Source of the DNA: Kribbella sp. VKM Ac-2568
GTDB taxonomy: Bacteria > Actinomycetota > Actinomycetes > Propionibacteriales > Kribbellaceae
Direction: 5' to 3'
Length of the DNA stretch: 64,000 nucleotides
Assembly: GCF_004345365.1 (NCBI RefSeq)
Contig: NZ_SLVF01000004.1
Span: 1 to 64,000, forward strand
In this document: positions 8,520 through 16,635 of the stretch, piece after piece
Layout: every line of letters begins with the position of its first letter
How positions within the stretch are numbered: the stretch's first letter is position 1
Program-made: the position numbers and the translations under genes
The notes under the pieces: model-generated
What the model was told of the DNA's origin: nothing
Database searches by the model: none
What the model saw: only the letters and a program-made list of their open reading frames with translations

Positions 8520-8674
8520 TCACCTTCTGGTCCAGGCCTGGCTGCTGTCTCCGTTGCAGGCGCGACATTGACCGGGGAGCCGTTTCCGGTGCCCGCCGCG
8601 TTCAGGCACAGGGCCGGATTCGCGACGCTGGTGATGGACTGGTTGGCGTTGGCAGTCCCCTGCTGCGACGTGCA
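8520..8674 (-). pseudogene. Ricin B-type lectin (CBM13) C-terminal fragment
   Basis: The frame reads NQSITSVANPALCLNAAG and GNGSPVNVAP, then after a one-base slip continues CNGDSSQAWTRR and stops at 8520. The spacing of LCL..., GSPV and C...SQAW is that of one beta-trefoil repeat (the QxW unit) of carbohydrate-binding ricin-type domains, often attached to secreted glycoside hydrolases. Only the last repeat remains and it is frameshifted near 8560. Confidence 0.6.
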
Positions 8675-8869
8675 CCTTGAATCGTCCGAACATGGCCACA
8701 GCATGCCGTCAATCGAAGTATGTTCCCTTAAGCCTTCGTAACGATGTCTTTGATGTAGCCCACGAGGGACGTGGACTGTGTAGCTGTGGTCACTGACTGT
8801 GTTGTCGACTGCTCTGGAGGCGCCGTACGAGGTGCTGCCGCATGGTGAGATGGTCCGGAGACCCCGACG

Positions 8870-9736
8870 TCAGACCTTCCGGATCCGGTCGGCGATCTCC
8901 GGCCTCGCCGCGAACCCGGCCGCCTTGTACGTCGCGACGCCGCCGAAATTGGAGCTCGGCGTGCAGACGCGCACGCTCGACGAGCCCATCTCCCGCAGTG
9001 CGGCCGCCCCGGCGACGGTGATCGCCCGGCCATAGCCGCGGCCGCGGTGGTCCGCATGGACGCCCATCGGCTCGACCAGTCCCGGCTTCCCCGGGCCGGC
9101 CGACCAGACCGTCACCACCGCCGCGGGGTTGCCCTGGTCGTCGTAAGCACCCAGGCATCGGGCGTCGGCGTAGAACGGTCCCGCGGACATCTCGTGCCGG
9201 TACTCGCGCGTGGGCCTCGTGGTGTTGAACGCGGACCGCAGGACGTCGGCGAAGTCCTGTGCCTGCTCCAGGCCGATCGCCTTGATCCACACGCCGGGGT
9301 CTTCCACCGCTTCGGCGAGGTCGCGGAAGAGCGGCGTCCACGGCTCGTCGATACCCCAGCCCTCCTTGGTCAACAGGTCGTGGAGCAGCAGGCCCTGCGG
9401 CGCCTCGATGGACACCGCTCCTTCTGGCAGCACGCCGCGCTCAGGCAGCGAAAAGTCCTCGACGAGCCGCCGCGCCAAGTCCTCGTCCTGGAAAGCGTCA
9501 GGAGCGACCGTCATCCGCACCAGCGTCGGCGAATCCAGCATCCCGACAGCGAGGATCCGTCCGTTCCGGCCCCAGGTCCGGATCACCGCGGCCGTCTCGG
9601 CCGTTCCGAACCGGTAGTTCCAGCCGATGTCCCCGGGATGCAGCTGCATCGGCGCTTCGTCGTGCTGCCACTCCCGCAGCGCCGCAATAGCCTCGCGCAC
9701 CCCGTCGGCCGTCGGCGTACTCAGCACAATCGTCAT
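8870..9736 (-). CDS. GNAT-family N-acetyltransferase, two-domain
   Basis: A 288-residue protein. The C-terminal 120 residues are a GNAT domain with the acetyl-CoA loop VHADHRGRGYGRAI (pattern Q/RxxGxG/A) and the late pattern GVATYKAAGF. The first 150 residues are a degenerate GNAT-like half, so the layout resembles tandem-GNAT proteins such as mycothiol synthase, though the sequence does not allow that assignment. Substrate unknown. It is a lone gene between remnants. Confidence 0.75.
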   Translation of the reverse strand: MTIVLSTPTADGVREAIAALREWQHDEAPMQLHPGDIGWNYRFGTAETAAVIRTWGRNGRILAVGMLDSPTLVRMTVAPDAFQDEDLARRLVEDFSLPERGVLPEGAVSIEAPQGLLLHDLLTKEGWGIDEPWTPLFRDLAEAVEDPGVWIKAIGLEQAQDFADVLRSAFNTTRPTREYRHEMSAGPFYADARCLGAYDDQGNPAAVVTVWSAGPGKPGLVEPMGVHADHRGRGYGRAITVAGAAALREMGSSSVRVCTPSSNFGGVATYKAAGFAARPEIADRIRKV

Positions 9737-10074
9737 AGCCGGGATCTGACACCCCCGTCTCGGTGGCGTGCAACCGATTAACTAAGAACGCCAGCCACCC
9801 CCACCGCGTTCTCAACACGAACTGACGGCACCGACATCGACGACACCGTCCACAACGCAGGCCCGCAGCTCACAGCACCGTTCCGATCCTTGAGCTCTGA
9901 GTAGTCGCGCTACACAGAGGGTGACCGTCGTGTGCCGGTGGCTTGCCGTCGCCGTACCGGCGTGCGCTTGATACGAGTCGAGTAGCGCCGTAGTAGCGCC
10001 GGGCGTGATCGCGGTCAGATCGGGCGAGCACGCGGAGAGGCCGATATCCCTTGTAGATGTGGGATATCTGGTAG
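9737..10074. other. Intergenic stretch beside the tRNA-Arg duplication
   Basis: No protein-like frame found on either strand. It separates the GNAT gene from the partial tRNA-Arg copy and would be chromosomal flank if 10126-13839 is an inserted element. Confidence 0.4.
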
Positions 10075-10125
10075 GTGCCCCCGGCAGGATTCGAACCTGC
10101 GACGCACGGTTTAGGAAACCGACGC
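10075..10125 (-). repeat. Partial tRNA-Arg(CCT) copy, candidate attachment site
   Basis: These 51 bases are identical to 13840-13890, the anticodon-to-3' end of tRNA-Arg(CCT), in the same orientation. The identity stops inside the anticodon stem; the 5' half of the tRNA is not here. This is the signature of an integrase crossover at the 3' end of a tRNA gene, so the pair can be read as the two att sites of an element spanning about 10.1-13.8 kb. Confidence 0.7.
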
Positions 10126-10381
10126 ACCCCGTCAACATGCGCCCCTCCAGGCGTGTCTAGCCCACACCAGTTCGACCGATCTTGACGCCAGTTGACTCCG
10201 ATCAACAGCTCTTTGTTCCCACGGTGTTCCCACGCTGAACTGATTGGGCGTGGGCGTATGTGCCCGTGCCCTTCGGCAAGTGAACTAAGCCGTTGGTGGG
10301 ACGTGTGCGGGCCGCATTCTGCGGATGCGTCGTGTGCTCGCGGCCGGCGTGGCGGAGAGACTGACTGGTAAATCGGCCGAG

Positions 10382-11437
10382 TCACTGCAACGGGAAGGGC
10401 GGCTGCCACCACCACGGCCGGGTATCGACGACCACGCGGTCCAGCCATTTGACCCACCAGAAGCCCCGCCGACCCGGCGCGACGAGTCGTGCCGGCGCAC
10501 CATGCCCGATCGACAGCGGCCGGTCGGCGACATGCGTAGCGACGAGCAGGTGTGGTAAGTCGCGCAACGGCAGGCGCCGCGCGTACCCGGTGACGGAGAC
10601 CGCGACGACGCTGCGTGCGTCCGGCGGGAGCGATGCCGGCAGTAGCCTGTCGAGCCGCACCCCGCGCCAGTGCTGGTCGGCATACCAACCGCCCGTGCAG
10701 TCGAGCACCGCCTCCATCTCGTCGGTGGCCATCGCCAGCAACGCGTCAGGGTCGAGCTCGGCCACCTGTCGACCCGCCACCTCGACACGCAGCCGCCATG
10801 TGGCCCGGTCGATTTCCGGCACAGCGTCCAGTGCCCACTGGGTGACGGGCATCGCGTGCGGGCGATCCGAGCCGACCTCGTGCGAGCCGGTCGCCCTGCG
10901 GTCTTGCCCCGGTAACGAGAGCCCACGGGCGACACCTTCCACGGCGAGGTAGGCCGCAGCCGCACCACCGCTGAGACCGAGCGCGCGGAGCAGGGTGCGC
11001 CGGGACAGGTCCGTGCGCCGCGGCCGCTGCGGGTACCGGATCACGTGCGCGACGGCGAACGGCACCGCGAGCACCGCGGCGCCGACGTGCGCCCGCATCG
11101 GGGTGAGACCTGCGTAGGTCCGGAAGCCGCCGAGGACGTGTACGACGCCCGCGAGAAGCGACACTGCGACGAGAATCCCGAGGGCGACGCCGGCAGCCGC
11201 ACGCCAGGAAGCCGACCGGAATGCCCTGCTCCGCCGCACGATCAGCGTCTTCCACGGGACGAGCAGCACCAGCGCCAGACCCGCCGCGCCGTGCAGCAGC
11301 GTGATGACCCGCCCGGGCGTCGTGGTGCCCGTGCCGAACGCGACCCAGCCGGTCGCGAACGCGAGAACGAGCAGCAACAGCAGGGCGACGTTGGTACGGC
11401 GCCCGGCACGTCGGCGGACGCCACCTTCCCGGCCCAT
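10382..11437 (-). CDS. Membrane-anchored molybdopterin-dependent oxidoreductase
   Basis: A 351-residue protein. Residues about 15-145 hold four hydrophobic segments with spaced His (ITLLHGAAGL, VVHVLGG, AVAHVIRY), resembling a small cytochrome b561-like anchor. A basic linker with RRTLLRALGLSGG follows. The C-terminal domain (about 190-351) is the sulfite-oxidase-type molybdopterin fold, with the Mo-ligating Cys in VLDCTGGWYADQHWRGV and the late pattern GFWWVKWLDRVV. The fusion suggests electron transfer between quinone or haem and a Mo centre facing outward. Oxidant or reductant unknown. The moeA-moaC-mog genes at 28-30.6 kb would supply part of the cofactor pathway. Confidence 0.75.
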   Translation of the reverse strand: MGREGGVRRRAGRRTNVALLLLLVLAFATGWVAFGTGTTTPGRVITLLHGAAGLALVLLVPWKTLIVRRSRAFRSASWRAAAGVALGILVAVSLLAGVVHVLGGFRTYAGLTPMRAHVGAAVLAVPFAVAHVIRYPQRPRRTDLSRRTLLRALGLSGGAAAAYLAVEGVARGLSLPGQDRRATGSHEVGSDRPHAMPVTQWALDAVPEIDRATWRLRVEVAGRQVAELDPDALLAMATDEMEAVLDCTGGWYADQHWRGVRLDRLLPASLPPDARSVVAVSVTGYARRLPLRDLPHLLVATHVADRPLSIGHGAPARLVAPGRRGFWWVKWLDRVVVDTRPWWWQPPFPLQ

Positions 11438-11495
11438 ACCTCAAGTGTGCAGCGGTCAGCTCAGGAAGGCCTCGCGCGGACGGGGCAGCCCACGG

Positions 11496-11681
11496 TCACC
11501 TTGTGCTCGACTTCGTTCTCGCCGAACTTGGCGTTGCCTTATGGTTCCACTTGGCTTGGACGAGCAAGATCCGCGGCTGGGTTGACCGCAGTTCGACGGC
11601 GATCGCGTCCAGGCCGCGGTCGTCCTGTCCATCGAACACCGCCTGGGCGTCAATCGCATCGCCACAAGGATGCTCGACCTG
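11496..11681 (-). pseudogene. Fragment resembling AIPR/nuclease-type defence protein
   Basis: The minus-strand frame includes DAIDAQAVFDGQDDRGLDAIAVE followed by PRILLVQAKWNHKA. The pattern FDGxxDxGxDAI...hxLVQxKW is a PD-(D/E)XK-like core found in abortive-infection phage-resistance (AIPR) and some restriction proteins: Asp-Gly-x-Asp then Q-x-K. Only about 60 residues are recognisable and both ends are missing. Assigned from pattern only. Confidence 0.35.
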
Positions 11682-11876
11682 GGTGGCGAGGCCGCGGCTG
11701 TGGAGACGTCCTCGCGATGCTTCGCCGTGGGCCAGCGCTGGTCTGTCGGGTCCGACTTGCTGCCGCGGCCTTCCCCGCTGAGGCATTGCGTGCCGGGTGC
11801 GCGATACTTCCGGTGACGGGGACGGCCGTGTACGCCAGTCCGGAAGCCTCGTCGTGGGGTCGAGATCGGAGACGCG

Positions 11877-12536
11877 ATGGGGCAGGCGCTGCTTCAGTTG
11901 ATGCCGCTGGCCCTCGCGGCGGCGCTGAGCAGTGTCCCCATCACCGCCACCATCTTCATCCTGCTGTCGGAGAGCCGCAGCCGCTCTGGCCTGGGCTTCC
12001 TGGCCGGCACAGTGCTCGGCACCTTCGCCATCGTCGCGTTGGCGAGTGTGGCTAGCCAGGCGCTTCCCGGACGACCGCGCGAACATGACGCCCTCGTCGG
12101 GAAGCTGGAGGTGGTGATCGGCATTGCCCTTGTGCTGCTGGGCGTGGTGGCCCTCGCGCGTCGGTCCCGCGCAGGGAGCGGACATGGACCGGCCTGGCTG
12201 GACAGCATCGGCACGTTCGGCATCCTGTCCGTGTTCGGCATCGGCCTGGCGCTGAACCTTCGTCCGAAGGCGGTGCTCCTGGCGGCGGCCGCGGGCCTGG
12301 CGATCGTCGGCGCGGACCTGGTGTTCCACGACAACCTCGGCCTGGTGGTCTTCTACACCGCGATCGCCACCTGCACCGTAGGCGTTCCCATCGTCGCGAC
12401 GATCCTGTTTCCGCGGCGGATGGAACCTCGCCTCCTCTCGGCGAAGGGGTGGATCGCCGCTCACTCCAGCACGGTCGGTGCCACGATGATGATCCTGATC
12501 GGCGGCTTCGTCATCGGCGTCGGGGTGAGCGGCTGA
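11877..12536 (+). CDS. GAP-family (Sap/LysE-like) integral membrane protein
   Basis: A 219-residue protein with six hydrophobic segments. The N-terminal pattern PLALAAALSSVPITATIFILLSE is that of the GAP family (related to the mycobacterial sulfolipid/GPL addressing protein and LysE exporters), which is implicated in moving lipids or small molecules across the membrane. Start is ATG 11877. It sits alone in the tRNA-Arg island facing IS481 debris. Cargo cannot be predicted. Confidence 0.65.
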   Translation: MGQALLQLMPLALAAALSSVPITATIFILLSESRSRSGLGFLAGTVLGTFAIVALASVASQALPGRPREHDALVGKLEVVIGIALVLLGVVALARRSRAGSGHGPAWLDSIGTFGILSVFGIGLALNLRPKAVLLAAAAGLAIVGADLVFHDNLGLVVFYTAIATCTVGVPIVATILFPRRMEPRLLSAKGWIAAHSSTVGATMMILIGGFVIGVGVSG

Positions 12537-12668
12537 GCACGCCGCGCGGCTCGGTCACAGACCACCCGCTGCTCTGTGTCGTGCGGTCGCGGGCATCGCA
12601 GGGAGCATAGAGCGTATGGATGACGCGGACGTCTGGAGATTCCAGTGTGATGAGGTCTCAGCGAGGAG

Positions 12669-12910
12669 ATGCCTCTCGGGTCCGGTTCCGGCGGGGTCCG
12701 CACCGACCGCGTCCACGACGCCGGCTCGGTCACCCTGCGCCGCGCCGGGCGCCTGCACCACATCGGCATCGGCCGAACCCACGCCCGAATCCGCGTCGTG
12801 CTCCTGTCCACGACCTTCAGATCACCATCATCGACGCAGCTACCGGCGAACTGCTCCGCGAACCGGTCCTCGACCCCACCAAGGCCTACGAACCCCGTGG
12901 CCTCCCACCA
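12669..12910 (+). pseudogene. IS481-family transposase C-terminal remnant 1
   Basis: The frame reads GSVTLRRAGRLHHIGIGRTH and ARIRVVLL, then after a frameshift near 12815 continues VHDLQITIIDAATGELLREP and LDPTKAYEPRGLPPG. These are the last 80 residues of IS481-type DDE transposases, downstream of the catalytic core. The DDE domain is absent, so it is a dead end-fragment. Confidence 0.7.
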
Positions 12911-12950
12911 GGCCGCCACAGCCCATCCCGGACGTTGCGCCCACGCTCTG

Positions 12951-12978
12951 CGACACCGACACCGACACCGACACCGAC
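12951..12978. repeat. Short hexanucleotide tandem repeat
   Basis: About four and a half copies of CGACAC follow directly after the IS481 remnant. It is a simple-sequence tract in non-coding DNA, possibly expanded by slippage. Confidence 0.6.
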
Positions 12979-13024
12979 TGCCGGAAAGGTGGTCGCCGTC
13001 CGTTGCCCGCAGTGGGGCAAGAAT

Positions 13025-13585
13025 TCAGTGGCGTGCCGTCCACTCCTCGTCGAGGATCGCGTAGATGAGCTGATCGGCCCATTCGCCCTTGAAGAACTCG
13101 TCGTGTACGAAGTGCGCCTCGCGTCGCATGCCTAGCTTCTCCAGGACTCGGGCCGAACCGAGGTTCCTGGCATCGAGTCGGCCGATGATTCGGTGTAGCC
13201 CGAGATCGGCGAAGCCGAGCTGGAGCACCACCGCGGCTGCTTCGGTGGCGAAACCCTTGCCGTGATGGTCGGGGTGGAACACGAACCCGATCTCGCCTTG
13301 TCGATGCTCCCAGCTCAACCACTGCAGGTGGACCTCGCCGATCATCCGGTTGAGCTCCGGCCGGACCACGGCGAGCGAGATGCGCTGCCCGACCTCGTCG
13401 AGCATCGACTCGCCGATCTTCTGATCGAGAACTTCCCGCATCTGCGCAGCGTCACCCGGCTCCGAGTAGAGGTAGCGGGTCACGTCCGGGCGCGAGTTGA
13501 TCGCGTACAGGTCCTCGAAGTCGGCGGCCGCAAAAGGCTGCAGCTTCAGCCGCGCAGTCACCAAGGGATAGGCCGGTCGCACCAC
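13025..13585 (-). CDS. GNAT-family N-acetyltransferase (RimJ/RimL type)
   Basis: A roughly 186-residue acetyltransferase. VTARLKLQPFAAADFEDLYAI opens it in RimJ/RimL style; the acetyl-CoA loop is FHPDHHGKGFATEAA and the late motif LDARNLGSARVLEKLGMRRE. The open frame reaches 13732, but homology starts only at VVRPAYPLVTARL, so GTG 13585 (or 13582) is preferred. It is flanked on both sides by IS481 tails on the opposite strand, suggesting it travelled as cargo. Substrate is perhaps a ribosomal-protein N-terminus or a small molecule. Confidence 0.75.
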   Translation of the reverse strand: MVRPAYPLVTARLKLQPFAAADFEDLYAINSRPDVTRYLYSEPGDAAQMREVLDQKIGESMLDEVGQRISLAVVRPELNRMIGEVHLQWLSWEHRQGEIGFVFHPDHHGKGFATEAAAVVLQLGFADLGLHRIIGRLDARNLGSARVLEKLGMRREAHFVHDEFFKGEWADQLIYAILDEEWTARH

Positions 13586-13696
13586 CGATCGATCGTACGA
13601 TGTCGCCGGCACGCTATTTCGCCACGACCGCGGCTCGTCGATCGTGACCGTGAGCGTGTCGGCGGCGACGGTCGCTGCGCCGCCGAGCGTCAGTGT

Positions 13697-13783
13697 GGAG
13701 CTGCCCGCGGCCTGCAGCTCCGCGTCGTCCACGCCAACACCGGCGAACTCCTGCGCGAACTCACGCTCGACCCCCGCGGCTAG
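13697..13783 (+). pseudogene. IS481-family transposase C-terminal remnant 2
   Basis: The frame GLQLRVVHANTGELLRELTL ends DPRG-stop at 13783. It matches the same terminal segment as remnant 1 at 12669-12910, but from a diverged copy. Only about 28 residues remain. Confidence 0.55.
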
Positions 13784-13816
13784 CGAACCCGCAGCAAGAC
13801 CCCAAGTACAAACAGC

Positions 13817-13834
13817 CGATCTCCTGAGAGATCA
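13817..13834 (-). terminator. Small hairpin downstream of tRNA-Arg
   Basis: GATCTC (13818-13823) and GAGATC (13828-13833) pair over a CTGA loop. The hairpin is 6 bases past the 3' end of the tRNA and is the likely transcription end. Confidence 0.45.
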
Positions 13835-13840
13835 GATTTG

Positions 13841-13913
13841 TGCCCCCGGCAGGATTCGAACCTGCGACGCACGGTTTAGGAAACCGACGCTCTATCCCCT
13901 GAGCTACGGGGGC
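13841..13913 (-). tRNA. tRNA-Arg(CCT)
   Basis: A complete 73-nt cloverleaf. The acceptor stem GCCCCCG/CGGGGGC is perfect, the D-arm is GCTCAGGGGATAGAGC, the anticodon loop TTCCTAA gives CCT, and the T-arm is CGCAGGTTCGAATCCTGCC-type with loop TTCGAAT. The discriminator is A and no CCA is encoded. Its 3' half is duplicated at 10075-10125. Confidence 0.95.
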
Positions 13914-14056
13914 GCACGATGGCCCTGGTTGCAGGCCGTGGACAGCCTAGCGGAAGCGGGCCGGCTGACGTGACGGAGTTACCCCGCTCGGCCCCGGTGG
14001 GTTGGTCGGGGCTTGGCCGCTGGACGGAATGACCGGTTGTGATGGCCGCAGGGTGG

Positions 14057-15364
14057 TTAGCCCGTGATGGCGGAGACGCCTAGGTGGCCGGAGATTGAGG
14101 CGTAGCGTTCGGCGTACAGGGTGGTGCAGCGGGAGGCGGAGCAGCCGGAGCCGGCGAAGGTTATGCCTCGGATGGTGGCGCCGGTGGACGATGGGCGGGT
14201 GTAGACGGGGCCGCCGGAGTCGCCGCCGATGATGGCTACGGAGCCGCCTCGGGTGGCTCGGATGACGTAGGTGGTGCAGCCGTCGGTGTCGCAGTAGCTC
14301 GCGCTGAGCGACTGGACGGTGATGCCGCAAAGGGACGTGCTGTAACTGCCGGACTGGCAGACGACGGTGCCGATGGCCGGGTCGCCGCCGCCCTTCACAG
14401 TGCGGATGTCCACGGAGTCGCCGGGGCCGTCCGTCCAAATCTTCGCGCCGTACGAGCTACCGGTGACCAGGGACTGGTCGTAGTCGGGGTAGTTCGTCCG
14501 GATGGTGGTCGTGCCGTAGTAGTTGCTGCCGGAGTGCCAGATGGTGCCGACACCGCCGCAGTGGCCGGCGGTGACGGAGCCGCGCTGGCCAGTGGAGCGG
14601 CGGATGACCGAGAAGCCGGCCGTGCAGTTCTTGAGGGCTGAGGTGATCCGGGCACCACCCCAGTGGCCACCGGTCGGGGTGTCGTTGAGCCGGGTCAGCC
14701 GGGCCGCGCCGCCGGCGACGACCTGTACTCCGTCCATCGCCTGCAGGGCCGCGAGGGATGCCGGCGTGGTGGTCGCCTTGTCGTACTCGACGACGATGTC
14801 CTCGGAGGCCGGGTCCAGGTCGACCGTGTAGGTGGTCTTCGCGGCATCCGTCCAAGCGCGTCCGCCGACCTCGTTCCAGGCGGCGGCGATCGAGCGAGCG
14901 GAACGGCAGCTCCGCTCGACCTTCAGCATCTTCATCCCGGCGGCCGGCACGTTCTTCGCGACGGCAGCCTGGTACCTCTTCTCGTCGACGACCGAGTCAT
15001 CGACGACGACCTTGTACCCCGTTGCGGTGGTACCGAGTACGCCGACGATCCCCTGGCTGAGGCCATACGGCAGGCCGGAGGTCGGGCGGCCGGTGGCATC
15101 GAGCGGCTCGATCGAGCGCATCGCGGCGGCGACGCCTTCGCCGATGGCCTGGCCGAGCGGTCGGGAGTCGGTCGAGCTGGTCGGCTGGGACAGCCGCGCG
15201 GAATCAGCCGAGGTGGTCATCGGGTCCACGTGGTTGCAGACCACGGGCGACGTCGTGGCGGCTGGTGGTCTCACCGCGGCGGTCGACGGAAGCGCCGAGA
15301 CCGACAAGGCGGTCAGTGACACTGAGCAAAGAGCGAGCAGCGGGACGGTAGCTGAGAGTCGCAC
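14057..15364 (-). CDS. Secreted S1-family serine protease (streptogrisin-like)
   Basis: A 435-residue preproenzyme. A Sec signal occupies the first 30 residues (LLALCSVSLTALSVSALPSTA), then an N-terminal pro-region of about 200 residues runs to TGGHWGGARI, where the chymotrypsin-fold domain begins. The catalytic triad is visible: His in SVTAGHCGG, Asp in NYPDYDQSLV and Ser in IIGGDSGGPVY. Paired Cys around these predict disulphides. Start is GTG 15364 behind GGGGAG. It is expected to mature outside the cell and degrade protein. It stands upstream of a sigma factor unit but is separately transcribed. Confidence 0.85.
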   Translation of the reverse strand: MRLSATVPLLALCSVSLTALSVSALPSTAAVRPPAATTSPVVCNHVDPMTTSADSARLSQPTSSTDSRPLGQAIGEGVAAAMRSIEPLDATGRPTSGLPYGLSQGIVGVLGTTATGYKVVVDDSVVDEKRYQAAVAKNVPAAGMKMLKVERSCRSARSIAAAWNEVGGRAWTDAAKTTYTVDLDPASEDIVVEYDKATTTPASLAALQAMDGVQVVAGGAARLTRLNDTPTGGHWGGARITSALKNCTAGFSVIRRSTGQRGSVTAGHCGGVGTIWHSGSNYYGTTTIRTNYPDYDQSLVTGSSYGAKIWTDGPGDSVDIRTVKGGGDPAIGTVVCQSGSYSTSLCGITVQSLSASYCDTDGCTTYVIRATRGGSVAIIGGDSGGPVYTRPSSTGATIRGITFAGSGCSASRCTTLYAERYASISGHLGVSAITG

Positions 15365-15455
15365 TTAGCTCCCCAATCGGTGGACGGCCTCCGTGAATCG
15401 TCCGGTCAGGACTGCTCATAGTCAATAGCCGGTCACCGTACGCAAGCAAATTTGA

Positions 15456-16052
15456 CTACCGCGCGCGAGCGTATCTCGCAACTTCACGCCCGTCGCCGGC
15501 GAAGAACTGCAGCGTCGCCTGGTTGCTCACGATCCGCTTCGCCGCCTGCAGGATCGCCGTGTGTGGCACGTTGTCGCAGCCGACCAGACGCTGAGCGCCG
15601 ACGCGGGCGCTGAATTCGCCACGCTGGCCGATGGTGAACGTGCCCTGGAGCCCGTTGCAGCCGTCGGAGCCGGTCCAGGTGCCGTCGGAGTTGAAGGTCA
15701 GGAGCGGGTCGTCCGGGCGGGCGGCCTTGAGGGCGGTGAACCCGTCCAGCCGCACCGGCCGCCAACTGCCGGCCAAGGTCTGCATAGTCGTGACGGGCGT
15801 CGTTGCAGCAGGCGTGGTGGCAGCCGCGCTCGGGCTCCCGGCAACTGGTGCGGACGACCCGTTCAGACTGAAGGCGACGCCCGCGACCACGGCCACCGCC
15901 GCGGCGGCAGCGCCGGCGGCGAGCCACGTACGGCGCTGGGCGCGCCGGACGCCGGTGGTCGCGCGGCTGGCTAGATCGGGGGCCAGGGGCACGGAAGCAG
16001 CAGCGCGTTCGAAGGTGGTGCGCAGGTCTTCCTCGAGCTCTGTCTTGCTCAC
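15456..16052 (-). CDS. Membrane protein with C-terminal META domain, probable sigma-factor partner
   Basis: 198 residues. The N-terminal 45 residues are a cytoplasmic segment ending in RRAQRRTW, followed by one transmembrane helix (LAAGAAAAAVAVVAGVAFSL). A Ser/Thr/Pro linker and an outer META-like domain follow (GSWRPVRLDGF, FNSDGTWTGSDGCNGLQGTF). Its start overlaps the stop of the sigma factor by four bases (16049-16052), so the two are translationally coupled. By position it may regulate that sigma factor, although it lacks a recognisable zinc anti-sigma motif. Confidence 0.7.
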   Translation of the reverse strand: MSKTELEEDLRTTFERAAASVPLAPDLASRATTGVRRAQRRTWLAAGAAAAAVAVVAGVAFSLNGSSAPVAGSPSAAATTPAATTPVTTMQTLAGSWRPVRLDGFTALKAARPDDPLLTFNSDGTWTGSDGCNGLQGTFTIGQRGEFSARVGAQRLVGCDNVPHTAILQAAKRIVSNQATLQFFAGDGREVARYARAR

Positions 16053-16549
16053 GACAACCTCTCATCAACACGGTGGGACTGCCTCGATTTCCGCAGCGCG
16101 GCGAGCGCTCTGCTCGCGGTCGCGCGGACGGAGGACGGTTTGATGCCGAGCAGATCGGCGATCGTCCGGTCGTCCATGTCCTGGTAGTAGCGCAGCACCA
16201 GGACGACCCTTTCCCGGGCCGACAACCTAGCGAGGGCCCGCCAGAGATCGTCGGAGTTCACGATGTCGGTGGCGGGGTCGGGCACCGTGGTCTCGGTGTC
16301 GATCTCGGCCGCCGGAGCCTCGGTGAAGGACCGTCTGCGCGTCATCGACAGGTAGGAGTTGATCAGGATCCGCCGCACGTAGTTGTGCGGGTCGTCCGCC
16401 CGCTGCACCTTGCGCCAGGCCCGGAACGCCTGCATCAGCGCGATCTGGGCCAGGTCCTCGGCTCGCTGGTAGTCGCCGGAGACGGTGAACCCGAGACGCA
16501 CCAGTTCCTGCCCGCGTGCGGACACGTACTCCTCGAACTCCACTCGCAA
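16049..16549 (-). CDS. SigE-family ECF RNA polymerase sigma factor
   Basis: A 166-residue sigma-70 family protein. Region 2 spans about 5-70 (GQELVRLGFTVSGDYQRAEDLAQIALMQAFR), and region 4 spans about 105-155 (LWRALARLSARERVVLVLRYY, DRTIADLLGIKPSSVRATASRAL). This matches the actinobacterial SigE-family group (ECF without a classical anti-sigma). The downstream overlapping META-domain membrane protein is the natural candidate for its control. Confidence 0.85.
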   Translation of the reverse strand: MRVEFEEYVSARGQELVRLGFTVSGDYQRAEDLAQIALMQAFRAWRKVQRADDPHNYVRRILINSYLSMTRRRSFTEAPAAEIDTETTVPDPATDIVNSDDLWRALARLSARERVVLVLRYYQDMDDRTIADLLGIKPSSVRATASRALAALRKSRQSHRVDERLS

Positions 16550-16635
16550 CTCCCCGGCTGGGCGTACAACACCTCACACCTATTAGACGCAGTGGGCTAC
16601 CCAGGGTGCTGCAAGGTTTCACGCACAGTTGCGTC

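Larger units (their letters stand above)
10126..13839. mobile_element. Putative decayed island between tRNA-Arg direct repeats
   Basis: The segment lies between the full tRNA-Arg(CCT) and its 51-bp partial copy. It contains a molybdopterin oxidoreductase, a fragment resembling the N-terminal part of abortive-infection or nuclease proteins, a GAP-family membrane protein, a GNAT gene and two IS481 transposase tails. No integrase gene is visible, so either it was lost or the duplication arose another way. The boundaries are seen; the island interpretation is inferred. Confidence 0.45.

Noticed and set aside
8728..8870. Minus-strand tail ending STSLVGYIKDIVTKA
   Set aside because: Could be the end of a lost gene, but 30 residues with no family and overlap with the GNAT gene are not enough.
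9812..10138. Minus-strand frame containing NRASQVRILPGAPT
   Set aside because: The recognisable part is the translated tRNA-Arg copy; the rest has no protein-like pattern.
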